DNA of 64,000 bases from Rhizoctonia solani. Its lineage: Eukaryota > Basidiomycota > Agaricomycetes > Cantharellales > Ceratobasidiaceae. The first letter of the stretch is position 1; each line of letters begins with the position of its first letter. Position numbers and translations under genes: made by a program. The stretch covers positions 1,116,001 to 1,180,000 of the forward strand of contig NC_057370.1 in NCBI RefSeq assembly GCF_016906535.1. Reading direction: 5' to 3'. Under the pieces are notes generated by a model. The model was not told the origin of the DNA. It ran no database searches and was given only the letters and a program-made list of their open reading frames with translations. This document shows, piece by piece, positions 47,552 to 58,878 of the stretch.

Positions 47552-47908
47552 TGGTGTTGGGACATTCGGAATTTTCGCCGATGGTGGTAGGGGCAGCGAG
47601 CTGACAGACCAAACCTTTGAAAGAGGCCCCTAGCCCCTATTCTTGTCTCAACTATGGTGAACTACTAAATAGTTCGAACCCTGCCAATCGAGATTATCTA
47701 AACTGTCCCGTGTCTGCACGTACCTCGAGTTCTAGAATTGAGGTATATGTTAATAGACATATGCATATATGCGCATGGGTAACGAGGGTTGGTTATTAGT
47801 TTTTTGAAAGAAAAAATTCCTTCAAGACGATTCAAAAGTTATGCCAAAAATCGGTATATTAGTCTCAAGGTTACTACGGCAAGATTGTGGCACAGAAGAT
47901 TCAGCTAT

Positions 47909-49173
47909 TCAACCACCTACGGTCGGTGTCCGCCCAAAGCTTGATTGGTTGTCACTTATTCCTTCCCAGAGACGCAATCTCCAAAAGGCTATCGCAAGCG
48001 GGACTGCATCGACTCTTCGAGAGGCACAAATTGCATATGCAACCCTAGACTTTGATTCGTATGGAGCTTTGTACAAGTCTTCGGCTTTGGGCTGGGATTT
48101 TCGCGCAGTTTGTATAGCAGTTCGTTCTGAATCAAGCGCCGAGTCGAGCGCCTTCCTTAGTGCGGTCCTACTAGCTGGATTTGGAACAAAGAGGAAGTCC
48201 ATATATGGGTATGCGGGGTATTGGCGGAGCTTTGGTTCCCAAAGTGAAATGATCTCCACGAGCCAGAAATTGTGATTTCTGTCGCTTTGGCATCGGTACC
48301 GGGGTCATCTCGACCTTGGGGACAACAAGCACAGCCATGACTTTTGGGTCTTGATCTTGATGGTTTTGTACCAGTTCATATTCCACCTCTGTTAGTCTCG
48401 TACGGTAAAGGCAGCCGGTTCGCCCGGTTTGTAGCGCGCTGTCGTTCTGAGACTGTTGGCCACTAGTTCAGCTTCTTCGACGCATCTAGCCTGTAGCCCA
48501 GAAGTAATTTGATCCTCTAGTAAAGGGTGGACCTCGGCTCCCGGAAATAGACCTCGATGGCGACCCTTCCCAGCTAATAATGGGATGGCTTTCTTTGAGC
48601 AAGGGATATAAGTACCCTGCCCTCGTGGATGGGGTGCATAGCGAGGATGGTGAAGGTTCGAAGGCATGATATATGCTGGCGTTGATGAAGATATTGACTC
48701 TCCTTGTTGCGCGAAAAGAGTAGCAGTCATACGAATCAAGTGGTCTAGCGATGATTGTCAGACTGCGTCGGAGCAACACAAGCGGGCGCCTGACCTGTTG
48801 GAGCATACCGCTTAGTTAAAGTGCAGGCCCTCAAAGGGCTAGAAAGCATACGCACTGTCCATAAATATATCAATCAAAGCCTACAACATACATAAGCAAA
48901 ACGCTCACGGAATGGATCGGAATGCCAAGCGAATTCCTGGTCCGTCATCACTTGTCGTCCACTCACGTTGGTACTGGCACTCGGCAGTGCATTTTTGTGC
49001 ATTTTAAGTAGTTTTGGATTGACAATGACATTATTGGACTGGTCATTATCCAAGATGACCGAGGTTTTGCGGCCACGAAATGCAGGAGAGAATCGTTGAG
49101 TTTGCGAGACCGGTTGAGCACCCACAGCAGAAGCCAAAGGTTTAGTAGCTTTACCGACGGCGTGCCGAGTCAT
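47909..49173 (-). CDS. Uncharacterised protein
   Basis: Not recognised. The N-terminus MTRHAVGKATKPLASAVGAQ is basic and Ser/Ala-rich, compatible with a mitochondrial presequence. Further coding-like segments: FAWHSDP, ALIDIFMD, LIRMTATLFAQQGES, AYIMPSNLHHPRYAPHPRG, AEVHPLLEDQITSGLQARCV, EYELVQNHQDQDPKVMAV, and, in another frame, NFWLVEIISLWEPKLRQYPA with ASRTALRKALDSALDSERTA to the end SSFGRTPTVGG. The last two blocks need a one-base frame change near 48270 for which I found no good intron, so either a splice site is unusual or a base is missing. Divergent from the enoyl-CoA hydratase over 197 bp. Confidence 0.5.
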
Positions 49174-49370
49174 TCCAATGTCGCTTGCGATGGATCACCT
49201 CCGTGAGTGTATGGTCATAGTCCGATGGTTGCTGGAGATCCTCAAAAATGTAACGCAGATACAAGTTTACCACACCTTACGTAATCCCGGCCCCGTCCAA
49301 TGCCGGGTCGGATCCAGCCAGCTTAAAGGTGATCATACAGCAAGGCCGCAATACAGTTTCTCGTCCTGCC

Positions 49371-50582
49371 ATGTTGCTAGCCCGGGTAGTTTCCACAATC
49401 TGCTCTACTGCGCCCAGGAGTGCTGTCACACCTTTCAAACGATTACTCAACGCACCAGCAGCGAGTGGCGAGCTTCAAGATGCATTTCTCGAACCCGTAG
49501 AAGGTCGCCCAGGAGTGTCCTATTTATCGTTGAATAGACCAAAAGCAAGAAATGCTGTGAGTGATACTGGTTCTAATAAAATTCAAACTAAAAATGTACT
49601 CTGTAGATTTCAGTGCGAATGTTAGAGGTGAGTCCATGAGGAACCAGTGCTTGAATCATGAATCTAACCCAATATCGCTGTAGCAAATAAAGCAAGCATT
49701 AGACACGGCGCAAAAGGATAAGAGGTTAGTACTGGCCGACGCGCTTGGACTATTGATACTAACCGTCTATAGCCTGCGTACTTTGATAGTACGATCTACG
49801 AGTCCTGGAGCGTTCTGTGCCGGCGCCGATCTAGTTGAACGGAAATCCATGAGCAAGGAAGAAGTAGATGCATTTCTGGCAAATTTAAGAGCCGCCTTCT
49901 GCTCCCTGGAGGACCTCCCTATTCCTACCATCGCTGCAATTGATGGACCCGCTCTTGGCGGTGGTCTCGAAATGGGCTTGTGCTGTGATTTGAGGGTTGC
50001 AGGTACGGCGAGCTTCCTGTACTAGCGTCCTCAAGTTCTGACCAGTTGGCTCCCAGGCTCTACGGTAACAAAGATCGGCCTGCCCGAAACGAGGCTTGGA
50101 ATTATACCTGGGGCTGGAGGTACACAGCGTGCTGTACGCCTCTTAGGATTGCCCCGTGCAAAGGCACTTGTTTATACAGGTCGAGCACTGGATGCCAAGG
50201 AGGCGCTTTCCTGGGGTATGGACCTATTTTACATTATAACCCACATCAGACTAATGCTTCCAACGTACAGGAATTGTTGACTACGTCTCAAACGATGGAC
50301 AGAGTGCTACTGAGCGTGCACTCGAGCTCGCTGACGAGATGAGTAGTAGTGGTACGAAAATTCAGCAAATAACATGTGTTAGCACACTAAAGTAATTCCA
50401 CCCTAGCCCCGCTGGCACTGCGTGCAGCAAAGCGGGCTCTTTCCGTTTCGCCAGATCTGTCACTCGCTGAAGGGCTCGATCTTGAACGGGCATGCTACGA
50501 ACCACTTCTGAGTAGCAAGGATAGAACCGAAGCGTTGACTGCGTTCCAAGAAAAGCGAAAACCAGTGTTTAGGGGGGAGTAA
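49371..50582 (+). CDS. Enoyl-CoA hydratase, AUH/methylglutaconyl-CoA hydratase-like, mitochondrial
   Basis: Crotonase-fold enzyme of leucine or fatty acid breakdown. Presequence [20 protein letters not shown] (basic, Ser-rich). Then [18 protein letters not shown], a 21-nt micro-exon (ISVRMLE), [34 protein letters not shown] with the oxyanion-hole loop [30 protein letters not shown] with the first catalytic E region, [20 protein letters not shown] with the second [30 protein letters not shown] and [13 protein letters not shown] with TAA at 50580. The EKR-x-P-x-F-x-G-x end is the AUH/ECHDC2 signature. Complete. Confidence 0.92.
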
Positions 50583-50868
50583 TAGATGTATGCGTCAGGC
50601 AATCAATAATATATCCGCTAAGTATACAATCCGGGGGCACAGTGAGTAACGAAGAACGAAAAACAATCACGAGTAGAGGTGAAGCTACCAGCATAATCCA
50701 AGACATTCAAGCCAGTCAACAATCTTGACACTAAGCAATGGTTCTTCGTACTAGCGAATGAACCAGAGATAACTATGGTAAAACACGCCGTTGAGAAACA
50801 GAAGTTCTTCTCTTTTGGAACCAAACCCAATAACACAAACCCAATACTACACCACAGATACTAGTTGT

Positions 50869-52618
50869 TCAAGAAAATGCGTTCAACATAGGCGCTGAAT
50901 GCCTCCGACCTATACGTTTCACAATTGGATGGCGATCGGAGAGCCCCGCACCGGGTCCTACGGGTTTAGCGTTGGCCAGGGGATTGGGCGGCAATGCCAG
51001 AGAATTTTGAACGCCCCAGCCACAGCGCGCCATGTCGGGAGTAAGGAAAATCGAGCTATCAGGTCCTATTTCATCGATATCATCGTTCCCGGATTTGTAT
51101 AAGCATTTTCGATCATGAAACCCAGTTATATGCGCAGCATGACTCTCAGTGGCATAAGCATTATTGCTTGGGGGGACAATCGAATCGGGTTCTATTGGAG
51201 AGACTGTTGCTCCCAGTCCATCAGAACGAGCGAACGGGTCGATGCGCGCAAGTGGATCACCAAAAAATGATACTGCGGAGGAGTTAACAGTCAAAAACGT
51301 ATGTCTTCGTGTGTGATCGATGTTGCGCTGTTTAAGTTGATTACGAGGTCGACGCGTGGTGTCCGCTCCAGATGCCTTGGCGGCGGTACTTGGTTTGGCA
51401 ACAAAGCGTTGAAGCAGCGCCCAGCGCGATCGTTTGGGCGTTGCCGATGACCCGCTATTTGAGGTTTCGGGCTGTCCAAAGGAGTATGTTGTATCCGCGC
51501 TGAGCGTTGAGATTTCTGGCTGCTTGCTGAAGAGCGCGCAGAAAGCGACTGAGAGCCCATCGTTGGAACAGCGAGTGACGATTTAGAGAAGGTTTTGCGC
51601 ACAAACCTCTGGAAGAAGTTACTGCTGCCCGAGCGAGTAGAGACATTCTCGACAGGAAGCGATGGTGCCAATGCCCTAGGACTTCCATGAGCAATACCAG
51701 CCTCTCGGAGAGCTGAACGTCCAGATTGAGTCTGAGCCATGCTAACACATGGAGGTGCGAGGGAGCTTTGGTCGCAATGAACTACCATAGAGCTATTGGT
51801 CTGGGAAACGTTTAAATGCGGAGAAAGACCTATCGAATGAAGGTATAGGGGATCTGTATCGGTGAATGGTCTACGGACAGACGCGGGATGAGTGGGCTGT
51901 CGAATGTAATGTTGCCATCTATTTCACCGGACAAGAGGTCCGCCGTCCTGGTCGCAAGTTGCAATTGACGCGCCACGCTTGCATTGGATTCAGGGGAAGG
52001 CGGAACAGATGGGCGCAAAAGCCCACTTATGGATGTATCCACCAGTTGGATAGGTTGAGCAAGAGGTCCACATGACGACCTTGGTCCAACATCGGCATGG
52101 GGTAACGGACTTATCTGGACGACAAGTATACGTAAGTTGCTATCCAACATCCAACTCAAGGCACTTGACAAACCTTAGCCCCTGAAACACTACATCGGCC
52201 GGGTGTAGGGGCAGGGGTGATGGACACTGTCTCGTCTGATTGGGGACTGTTCTTGAGTGGCCCAAGCGATTCGCAGGACTGAGTGTTTTAAGTATTCAAT
52301 GTGAAGCAAAATATAATAGCCTATTTCTACTCACCGCAAGGCCTCTGAAAGCATGTTCGCGAGCACGTAAGTCAAGCGAGGTTCTCCAATTTGACGAATC
52401 CATGCTTGTTCTGTCCCCCCACCAGGCTCTGCAATTTCCCTCCAAAGCTACTTGGGAGTTCGGGTAAGAGGAACGCTTGGACTCGAGCACTCTCAGAAAT
52501 CTTGTACTGTAGGTGATTGAAGAAGTGAATCATTGAGTGATGAGGTAGAGCCCGCGAGTGTGGGGGTACGAGGAAAGACTTCTCGGTCCGAAACCTCATC
52601 TGGATCGAAAGTCACGTT
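50869..52618 (-). CDS. Ser/Pro-rich, mostly disordered protein of unknown function
   Basis: Not recognised. Exon-like segments read VTFDPDEVSDREVFPRTPTL (about 52540-52615), AHADVGPRSSCGPLAQPIQ-like sequence, SGRSALREAGIAHGSPRALA, SSNFFQRFVRKTFSKSSLA, SARSSASSQKSQRSARI, VDLVINLNSATSITHEDI and SFFGDPLARIDPFARSDGLG, ending KRIGRRHSAPMLNAFS with TAG-type stop at 50869. High Ser, Pro and Arg with phosphosite-like RRHSAP and RTP motifs suggests a regulatory or scaffold protein. The true start codon was not identified; several introns are likely but some junctions are ambiguous. Confidence 0.45.
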
Positions 52619-53244
52619 CTATTACAACGAGTGTCAAAGATATGCACAAAAATAATCCGGAGTTCGGATGGTGTTAAACATACCATGGGGGGGAATAATA
52701 TACCTTGAGCACTAACTAGCGTAATCAACGAGGGGCGATTGAACGATTCAAGGTTTCTACCCCCCCCGTCTTTGTATACGTTCTCCCCAGAGTTGAATTG
52801 ACCATCTTATTCAGTCGGGGCGCGGTGATCGCGAGGGTCTTCAGGACACTCCGTCCACATCTTTTCCTAGTTTGTATTTAATGTGAAATGTACCCTCAGG
52901 GGCAACGGTCCAAGCTCAGCCAAACGTCAAACTCCGTCCGAGTTCGTACATAAACCCCTCGGCTGTAGGTTGGTTGTATGACATTTGCTTCGAGTAATAA
53001 TTAGCCGACAAACAAGAAAAACATAGCGCCACCATCATTGCCTTCAACAAGATATATGTTGAAACCTCAGCTTGTACGCTAGAACGAGGCACAACACCGA
53101 TGCCGAACTTCGGCCAAACAGGGAAGATTGGTCTGGTGATGGCCGACTTCGGGTCCAAATCCTAAATGGCTGGCGCGGGTCATATTTTACAATTAATCGA
53201 TATATATTTACACAGCAAGTGGGGCATATACTGGGAGTGGATGT
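52619..53244. other. Intergenic region before SEC10 3' end
   Basis: No gene supported. An 80-codon minus-strand open stretch (52916-53158) has one hydrophobic run but no context supporting expression. Confidence 0.45.
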
Positions 53245-56200
53245 CTATCTCTCACCCGCCCCATAGTTCATACCCGGTGATAGTCCGAACGCTCCGCTGT
53301 TCCGTTGACTTGCCGATCCACTCACATTGCCCTCATCTCCGACTCGTAGGTTATCCAACTCCCGAACGACAGCAGCAAGCTTCCCTGTCACCCCTAGTCT
53401 CTCCTTCAATCCCCTGCTAGAGGCATCATTGGCGTCAACTGTGGGGATTTCGCCATCATAACCCCTTTCAGTTTGGTTCCAATCGCTACGTTGTGCAAGA
53501 TAAGGTCGCAATAGTTGAGCGTCAATCCTTCCCAGTAACTTTCGGTTACGAATGATTTCAGACTCTGTGCTGGAACGAGGAACACATTCCCGAGTTGGCG
53601 CAGGAACTCGTATCGCTCATCCAATGCAGCAATGTTATATGTAGAGATGTATCTTGGTATGATTTAAGATCTCTGTCAAGAACATGTCATTTATTTTCAA
53701 CCTCGATGCTAAAGAAGGGAACTCACTTCGCGAGCATGATACCACCAGTCTCGTTCACAGAGAATTTACGCAAGTGTTCAAGCAGTAGGCTGTGATAGGT
53801 TCAGTGACTGTCCGCTACTAGTACGAATCGTGGCTGACCTATGGAAGGATGTCCCGACTTCGGTAAGCAGGTACTCTAGATTCTTACCGCTGGTATTTTC
53901 TTTCGCTGCATCCCTAAATTTATCCAACATTTCGCAACACGCAGTGCAAGGGTCGGTATTGACACGAGCAAAAGATAAATCGTCATTGCGGGGCTTGAAG
54001 TCATTCTTCTTCTGCTTGCTTAATTGGGAGGCAAGGTACACCAGGACAGCTATGGTGGTTGATCAGAATGGTCCACTTACATATGGAAACACACGAACCA
54101 TCGATGATCTTCTGCATAAGTGTATTTGTCGCGCCCTCGATTCGGCTAATGGTCTGAGAACTAAATATGGACATCTCCCTCCTCAAAGTAACGGAGCTGC
54201 TAGCCAATGGCAATAACGCAATATTGATATATTGCTGCCATAGGTGGCAGATTAAGTCGGTGCATCTAATAATCGCTAGCCCACTAAGGTCGGGTTCTGT
54301 CTTGGTATCGCGGGACTCCAGCCGATTTTGTGCTCTGAAGTAGATCATTCATAACGAACGAATAGTAATTCACAAAGGGGCTTACGTTTCAATAGCGACT
54401 TCGATATACGAGCGACCAAGTGCCTCGGAGAGCACACGAAGCAAGGACAACGCGTGCTTTGGCCTGTATGCGTGTCAACAGGTGTAAATGATTCAGAAGT
54501 GTCAACCCACACTTCACTAGTGGGCCCTATTTCAACGCATCTTCCGATTGCTTCAGCGTGCCACTTGAGCATTGTCTCAGCGACTTCATACTAGGCCCCC
54601 ATCTTCTCTTTGACCGGATCATCTTCGCTCTCGACTGGAGTCCCGCTTATCCCACTGAATTTCATGAACGCGGCAGCGGCTTGGGCGCGAGTACTCCCGG
54701 GAGCCGAATTAGATGATGAAGTCGCAGCTGCATTTGCTAACTGATTGACCAGTCTTCCGTAAAGATTGGATGTCTTGGATTTCGATGCTTTTTCCTGGTA
54801 AGAATTATGAGAAATAATGACCAGAGCAGTGCAAGAAATATCCATACATGATACTTTGTAAATCGGAGCAGAAGATTTAAGTACATCTCCCCCAGAGATT
54901 TACTCTCTCGCTCCAAGTATTTAGTCCCCTCAGTATGAGGCACAAAAATCTCTTCCATCGCAGTATCGAGCATAGGTCCGAATGGTGCTGCCGCTCCAGC
55001 ACCAGCTGATCCCGATGCTGCTAGAGGATCAACAGGGGCAGGGGCAGGGTTGCTTCGGGTTATGGTAGTACTAAGATCGAACTGTTTCAAATCTTCGACT
55101 AGAGCGGATGTCTGGATATGAGCCATATTGAGCATGCGAAGAAAAGCCAAGTTGGATATTGTCGATGCTCTTTCAAGAGCGGCCTCGAGGTATTGTTGAA
55201 TCTAGATAATGGTAAGTCCTACAGGGCACGGATCGGCTATTTCCCTGGCTTACCACTTGTGCAAACACGCGCTGCAAGAATACTTGCATCACGATCGGAG
55301 GATTGGGAATACAGCTTGAATGATCTGAGCCTCCTGTTCTACTGTGGCCCTGATTTCAGAGAATATAGCCGATAAACCAGGCTCCTTCTTCGGAGCCGCG
55401 GTGTACGGATCCAAAAGAGACTGCCATCTAATAATGGTAATTCAGCAGAACTCAGCAAAAGCCCCAGACGGTACTTACACAAGATTAGTCTCATCAGGAC
55501 CTTGTACACGATTCTCTGAGATGAAGAAGTCGTGTTGGTTAACATACATTTGGACACATGATGACCCTCCGTTGAACTCAAGTAGTGTTTGCGCACATCG
55601 CTAACAACTCGCATGAGTTGGCTAAACCAAGTCAAGTAATAAGTCTGACACACCGCCATCATCTTGGGATCCCCCTTTCGGTAGTATCTATCAAACAGTT
55701 TCAGCATGTCTTTTTCGAATTTCTCGCAGTATCTCTCAATATTCTCTCGCGTCTGAGCGAAATAAAAATAAAAATCACATAATGCCCTCTGACAGGAAGC
55801 AGCAATACATACCGTATCTGCGCCCGGTACGTCAACCTCTTTTGCGACCACATTGAGTCGCCTCAGAATAATAGCAACCTGTCGCGTTCCTTCACGGCTC
55901 TTTGTCTCCTTCTTGAGCGTTTCGAGACTCGAGGTGTCACCGCGCGAGAGTCTGTTATAGTGATCAAAAAGGTCATAGGCGGCCTGCGCCCTTTGCCTTC
56001 CGAGATGCACTGATTCTAGTTGCTCCCCTAGTATATATGTGTTGGTATGAATATCTACTACCAGCCGCGACAGAGCTTACCAATTCGAATCGCAGAGCGT
56101 CCTACCTCCGTGATCTTACTCTCCATCGACGTGAAAGACCTTCCAACAGCCTAACTGAGCACAAACGTAGCCGGTCAATATCTATATATAGTCAACCAAA

Positions 56201-56624
56201 GCAATGTCTGACCTCAAACCCTGAGTTTAGCTCCACCATTTTCTGATTATACTCCTCCTCTGCACTCTTTACGCTTTTTTCAAGCATTTCTGTCTTCTTT
56301 TGGATGTCCTTGCGTATCGTGAGTAGCTTATCAACTGCAGCCTCAAAGTTCCTGATAAAGGGACGCGGGTCGAACGCTGGTATCAATTGTTAATGCGGCA
56401 TCTGGACAACTTCAATGACGACCACTTACGCCCTGGTTCCTGGTTAGACTGCTGGATCAAGTTCTCGGATATGGACGACACAAATTCTTTGATGTCGAAT
56501 TGGTCCTATAGTAACTGAGGTTAGTGACACCACACGAGCACGTTACCAGACAAACCTCGAACGTCCTCGTACCCAAAAGGTTCTCCACCGAGGGGTCCAT
56601 TGTATATATCCCGGTTGAATTCAT
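53245..56624 (-). CDS. SEC10: Exocyst complex subunit SEC10, with an in-frame TAG
   Basis: Tethers secretory vesicles at the plasma membrane. Start MNSTGIYTMDPSVENLLGTR, then FDIKEFVSSISENLI, RPFIRNFEAAVDKLLTIRKD, coiled-coil EMLEKSVKSAEEEYNQKMVE, GFEAVGRSFTSMESKITEVG, RQRAQAAYDLFDHYNRLSRG, TRENIERYCEKFEKDMLKLF, GGSSCVQMYVNQHDFFISE, AFLRMLNMAHIQTSALVEDL, SLGEMYLNLLLRFTKYHEKA. After DDPVKEKMGA the frame meets TAG at 54591-54593, then continues in the same frame with YEVAETMLKWHAEAIGRCVE, SLLRVLSEALGRSYIEVAIE, LICHLWQQYINIALLPLASS, REMSIFSSQTISRIEGATNT and a normal C-terminus ending MNYGAGER at 53245. The downstream exons look fully conserved, so the stop is either a sequencing error, a recent nonsense allele or read through. 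Confidence 0.88.
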
Positions 56625-56867
56625 TTTCTCTGAATTCCTATGCTGAAATGCGACGTTCGACTATGGAGGACGAGTGCCACGATCGCGGTGTACCAGTGAT
56701 ACAGTAAGTTGTGAGGCAGCCGGTGGATTGGGACAGCATCATGGTTCCAAGCAAGTACAAGCACATCCCGACACGGGCCTTCCAGCGCTTATTCTAGATC
56801 CTAGCACATACTTCTTCTACTCAGCCTCAGCGGCCACTGCATCGAGTATATTAATACCTCTTTTCGA

Positions 56868-58248
56868 TATGTCTCAATACAATATCAATCCAAGGTGTCT
56901 ACCTTCAACGCCTCCTCCATCAATGACTGGCAACCCAAACTTCAACGGACATTCACCCTTCCAGGCTTCCGGATCGCGACCTCAGAGTGTTGTATCGTCT
57001 CGCTCATATCCGGGGATTGAGTCCGCTCTTGAGAGAACAAATAATGGGAATCCACGAGTGGATGCTAGTAGTATAATTCCTGTTGTCCATAATTACTGTG
57101 CCTGGATGGGAAATGTGATGGTTGAGTTCATTATTAGGTGAGTTTGCAAGGTTAACTGATCACTCCGATTACCAACTCAATCATGTCGGACAATCAAGAA
57201 TCGTCACTCCGAAGGATTCCAGAGATAGCGCTGTAACTTTGACCTGCCAAGCAGGAGGTGTGGAAAGGATCATGGGTGAACCTCAGATCGTCCAACTCGA
57301 TACCAATCCTACTCAGGCCAATTTTATAATCTAGTGGGACACGCTCTGCGAAAGAAACATGGCTACCATCATTGACCGCTCGGTAGTGTCATCCCGCGCG
57401 AATCAATTCCCCTCAACTCTCTGTTCAAGTTCCGAGTGTGGCTATCATCACCGGAATTTCAGGTGCGCCTGTGGGCTGAAGATGAGTAAGTAAAGATAAC
57501 CCTGGTCATTCCACCACTAATTGTTACTTCTAGGTTCTGGATTGGCGCGCAGCTCCCATTTCCTTCCATCCCTGGGGCGCATTTGGCACGACTAACCCAC
57601 GCTTCACCATTGTTTCACACTTATCATGGAACGGTCGGAGCTGCATCTCTAGTATACACTGTCTGGTATGCTATCGTGAACAGCCCTTACGCACAGCCTT
57701 GTAACCAATTGGATCCTTAGCATCGACCGAGTTCCCTATGCGCCCACTCGGGATGAGTACCTGATCACTCTGCGATATTCTGCTGGTGGAATCGGGCGTG
57801 AACTATGCAGTAACATACGTCTAAGGCTCAGCTGTAGTCTCGAGGAAATATCCTTCATAATTTAGTAAGCAAGTGTCTAGAACATCACTGATAAATCTCT
57901 GGAGTTTACAACCGATACTCCAGTTCAATACGTCAGAACTCTGAGCCCAAAAAGGGCCGACACAAATTTAGACTTTGGGTTCGGTCAGCTAATGGAGGTA
58001 TATGTCAGCGGCTGTGGGCAGGCGATGTAAGTTATATTCCATTCCCGGGGGTGTGAATGACCGACTGATGAAGCATATAGGATCTGTGCATGGGAAAGGA
58101 CCTCGAGTTCCAAGCGGTACAACAAGGGACCGTCATCTTTGCTCAACGGGGAACGGTTACATCATCCACGGCGAGAGCAGACCCCTTTTCAGAGCCTTCC
58201 GACCTTCCTGCATATTCTCCGAATCCACTTGCGGATGAGTACCAATAG
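56868..58248 (+). CDS. Uncharacterised multi-exon protein
   Basis: Not recognised. A frame-consistent chain of exons can be read: MSQYNINPRCLPSTPPPSMT, SRPQSVVSSRSYPGIESALE, VVHNYCAWMGN; FRVWLSSPEFQVRLWAEDE spliced to FWIGAQLPFPSIPGAHLARL and VGAASLVYTV; CIDRVPYAPTRDEYLITLRY; EFTTDTPVQYVRTLSPKRAD with DFGFGQLME; DLCMGKDLEFQAVQQGTVIF and the end ADPFSEPSDLPAYSPNPLAD with TAG at 58246. N-terminus is disordered and Ser/Pro-rich; the rest has no motif I know. The start is chosen as the first ATG after an in-frame region in the 243-bp gap from SEC10. Some junctions between 57140 and 57470 are unresolved. Confidence 0.4.
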
Positions 58249-58878
58249 GTTCGCAACTCAAGCTGGAAGTTGCAGTGCAGTGGGCGATTGTCGAAGGTGA
58301 CCTTCATGTATTGTCATATCTAGAGCACGCAATGTATCATATCATAAATAAAAGTTCTTTTCGCCCACTAGTTTGATAACCATTGAACAAGACATACTCT
58401 TGGCTTGGCTGGCCGAGGAGCTGCCGCACCCAAGCGCCCCAGTGCCTGATCGGAATCCTGCTTCGCGAAAGACAAAGTAAATATCAGATTTCCCGAGGAC
58501 GAACAGGCGCTTCCTAGCTATCGGCTCCATTGCGACAACAATCGCATTTTTGGGAACGATGGTATTTCCTCAACCGCAAAATATGTATGCGTCCAGACCA
58601 GAGGCGAGATAAAGACCCTTTCTGCTCCATACGGGCGTCACAAATAATACATGACGGCAGGTTCTGCTGCGGACAAGTTCTCCCAGCATGTGTGGGCAGA
58701 TCTCGGTATACGCGTGGGACGGCGGCATTCTCATGGACAGTTTGAATTGAAGCTCGGGTGTCATGATGTGGCCAAACATACTCGTATGCGGGGGGGTTTA
58801 TATCTAGGCTCGGACCTGCCATAGGAACCTTTGGCGATCCGATTGCTCTTTGCCCCCGAAGAACTTGGGTTGCGCTCG
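58249..58878. other. Intergenic region before the beta-helix pair
   Basis: No gene supported. Open stretches on both strands (up to 133 codons on minus, 58514-58915) lack family features; the minus one has scattered Cys (SCIICDA, KCDCCRN) but no recognisable zinc site. Probably holds the promoter of the first beta-helix gene. Confidence 0.4.

Noticed and set aside
47675..47700. GTTCGAAC resembling a tRNA T-loop
   Set aside because: Flanking bases do not form a five-pair stem and no A-box precedes it on either strand.
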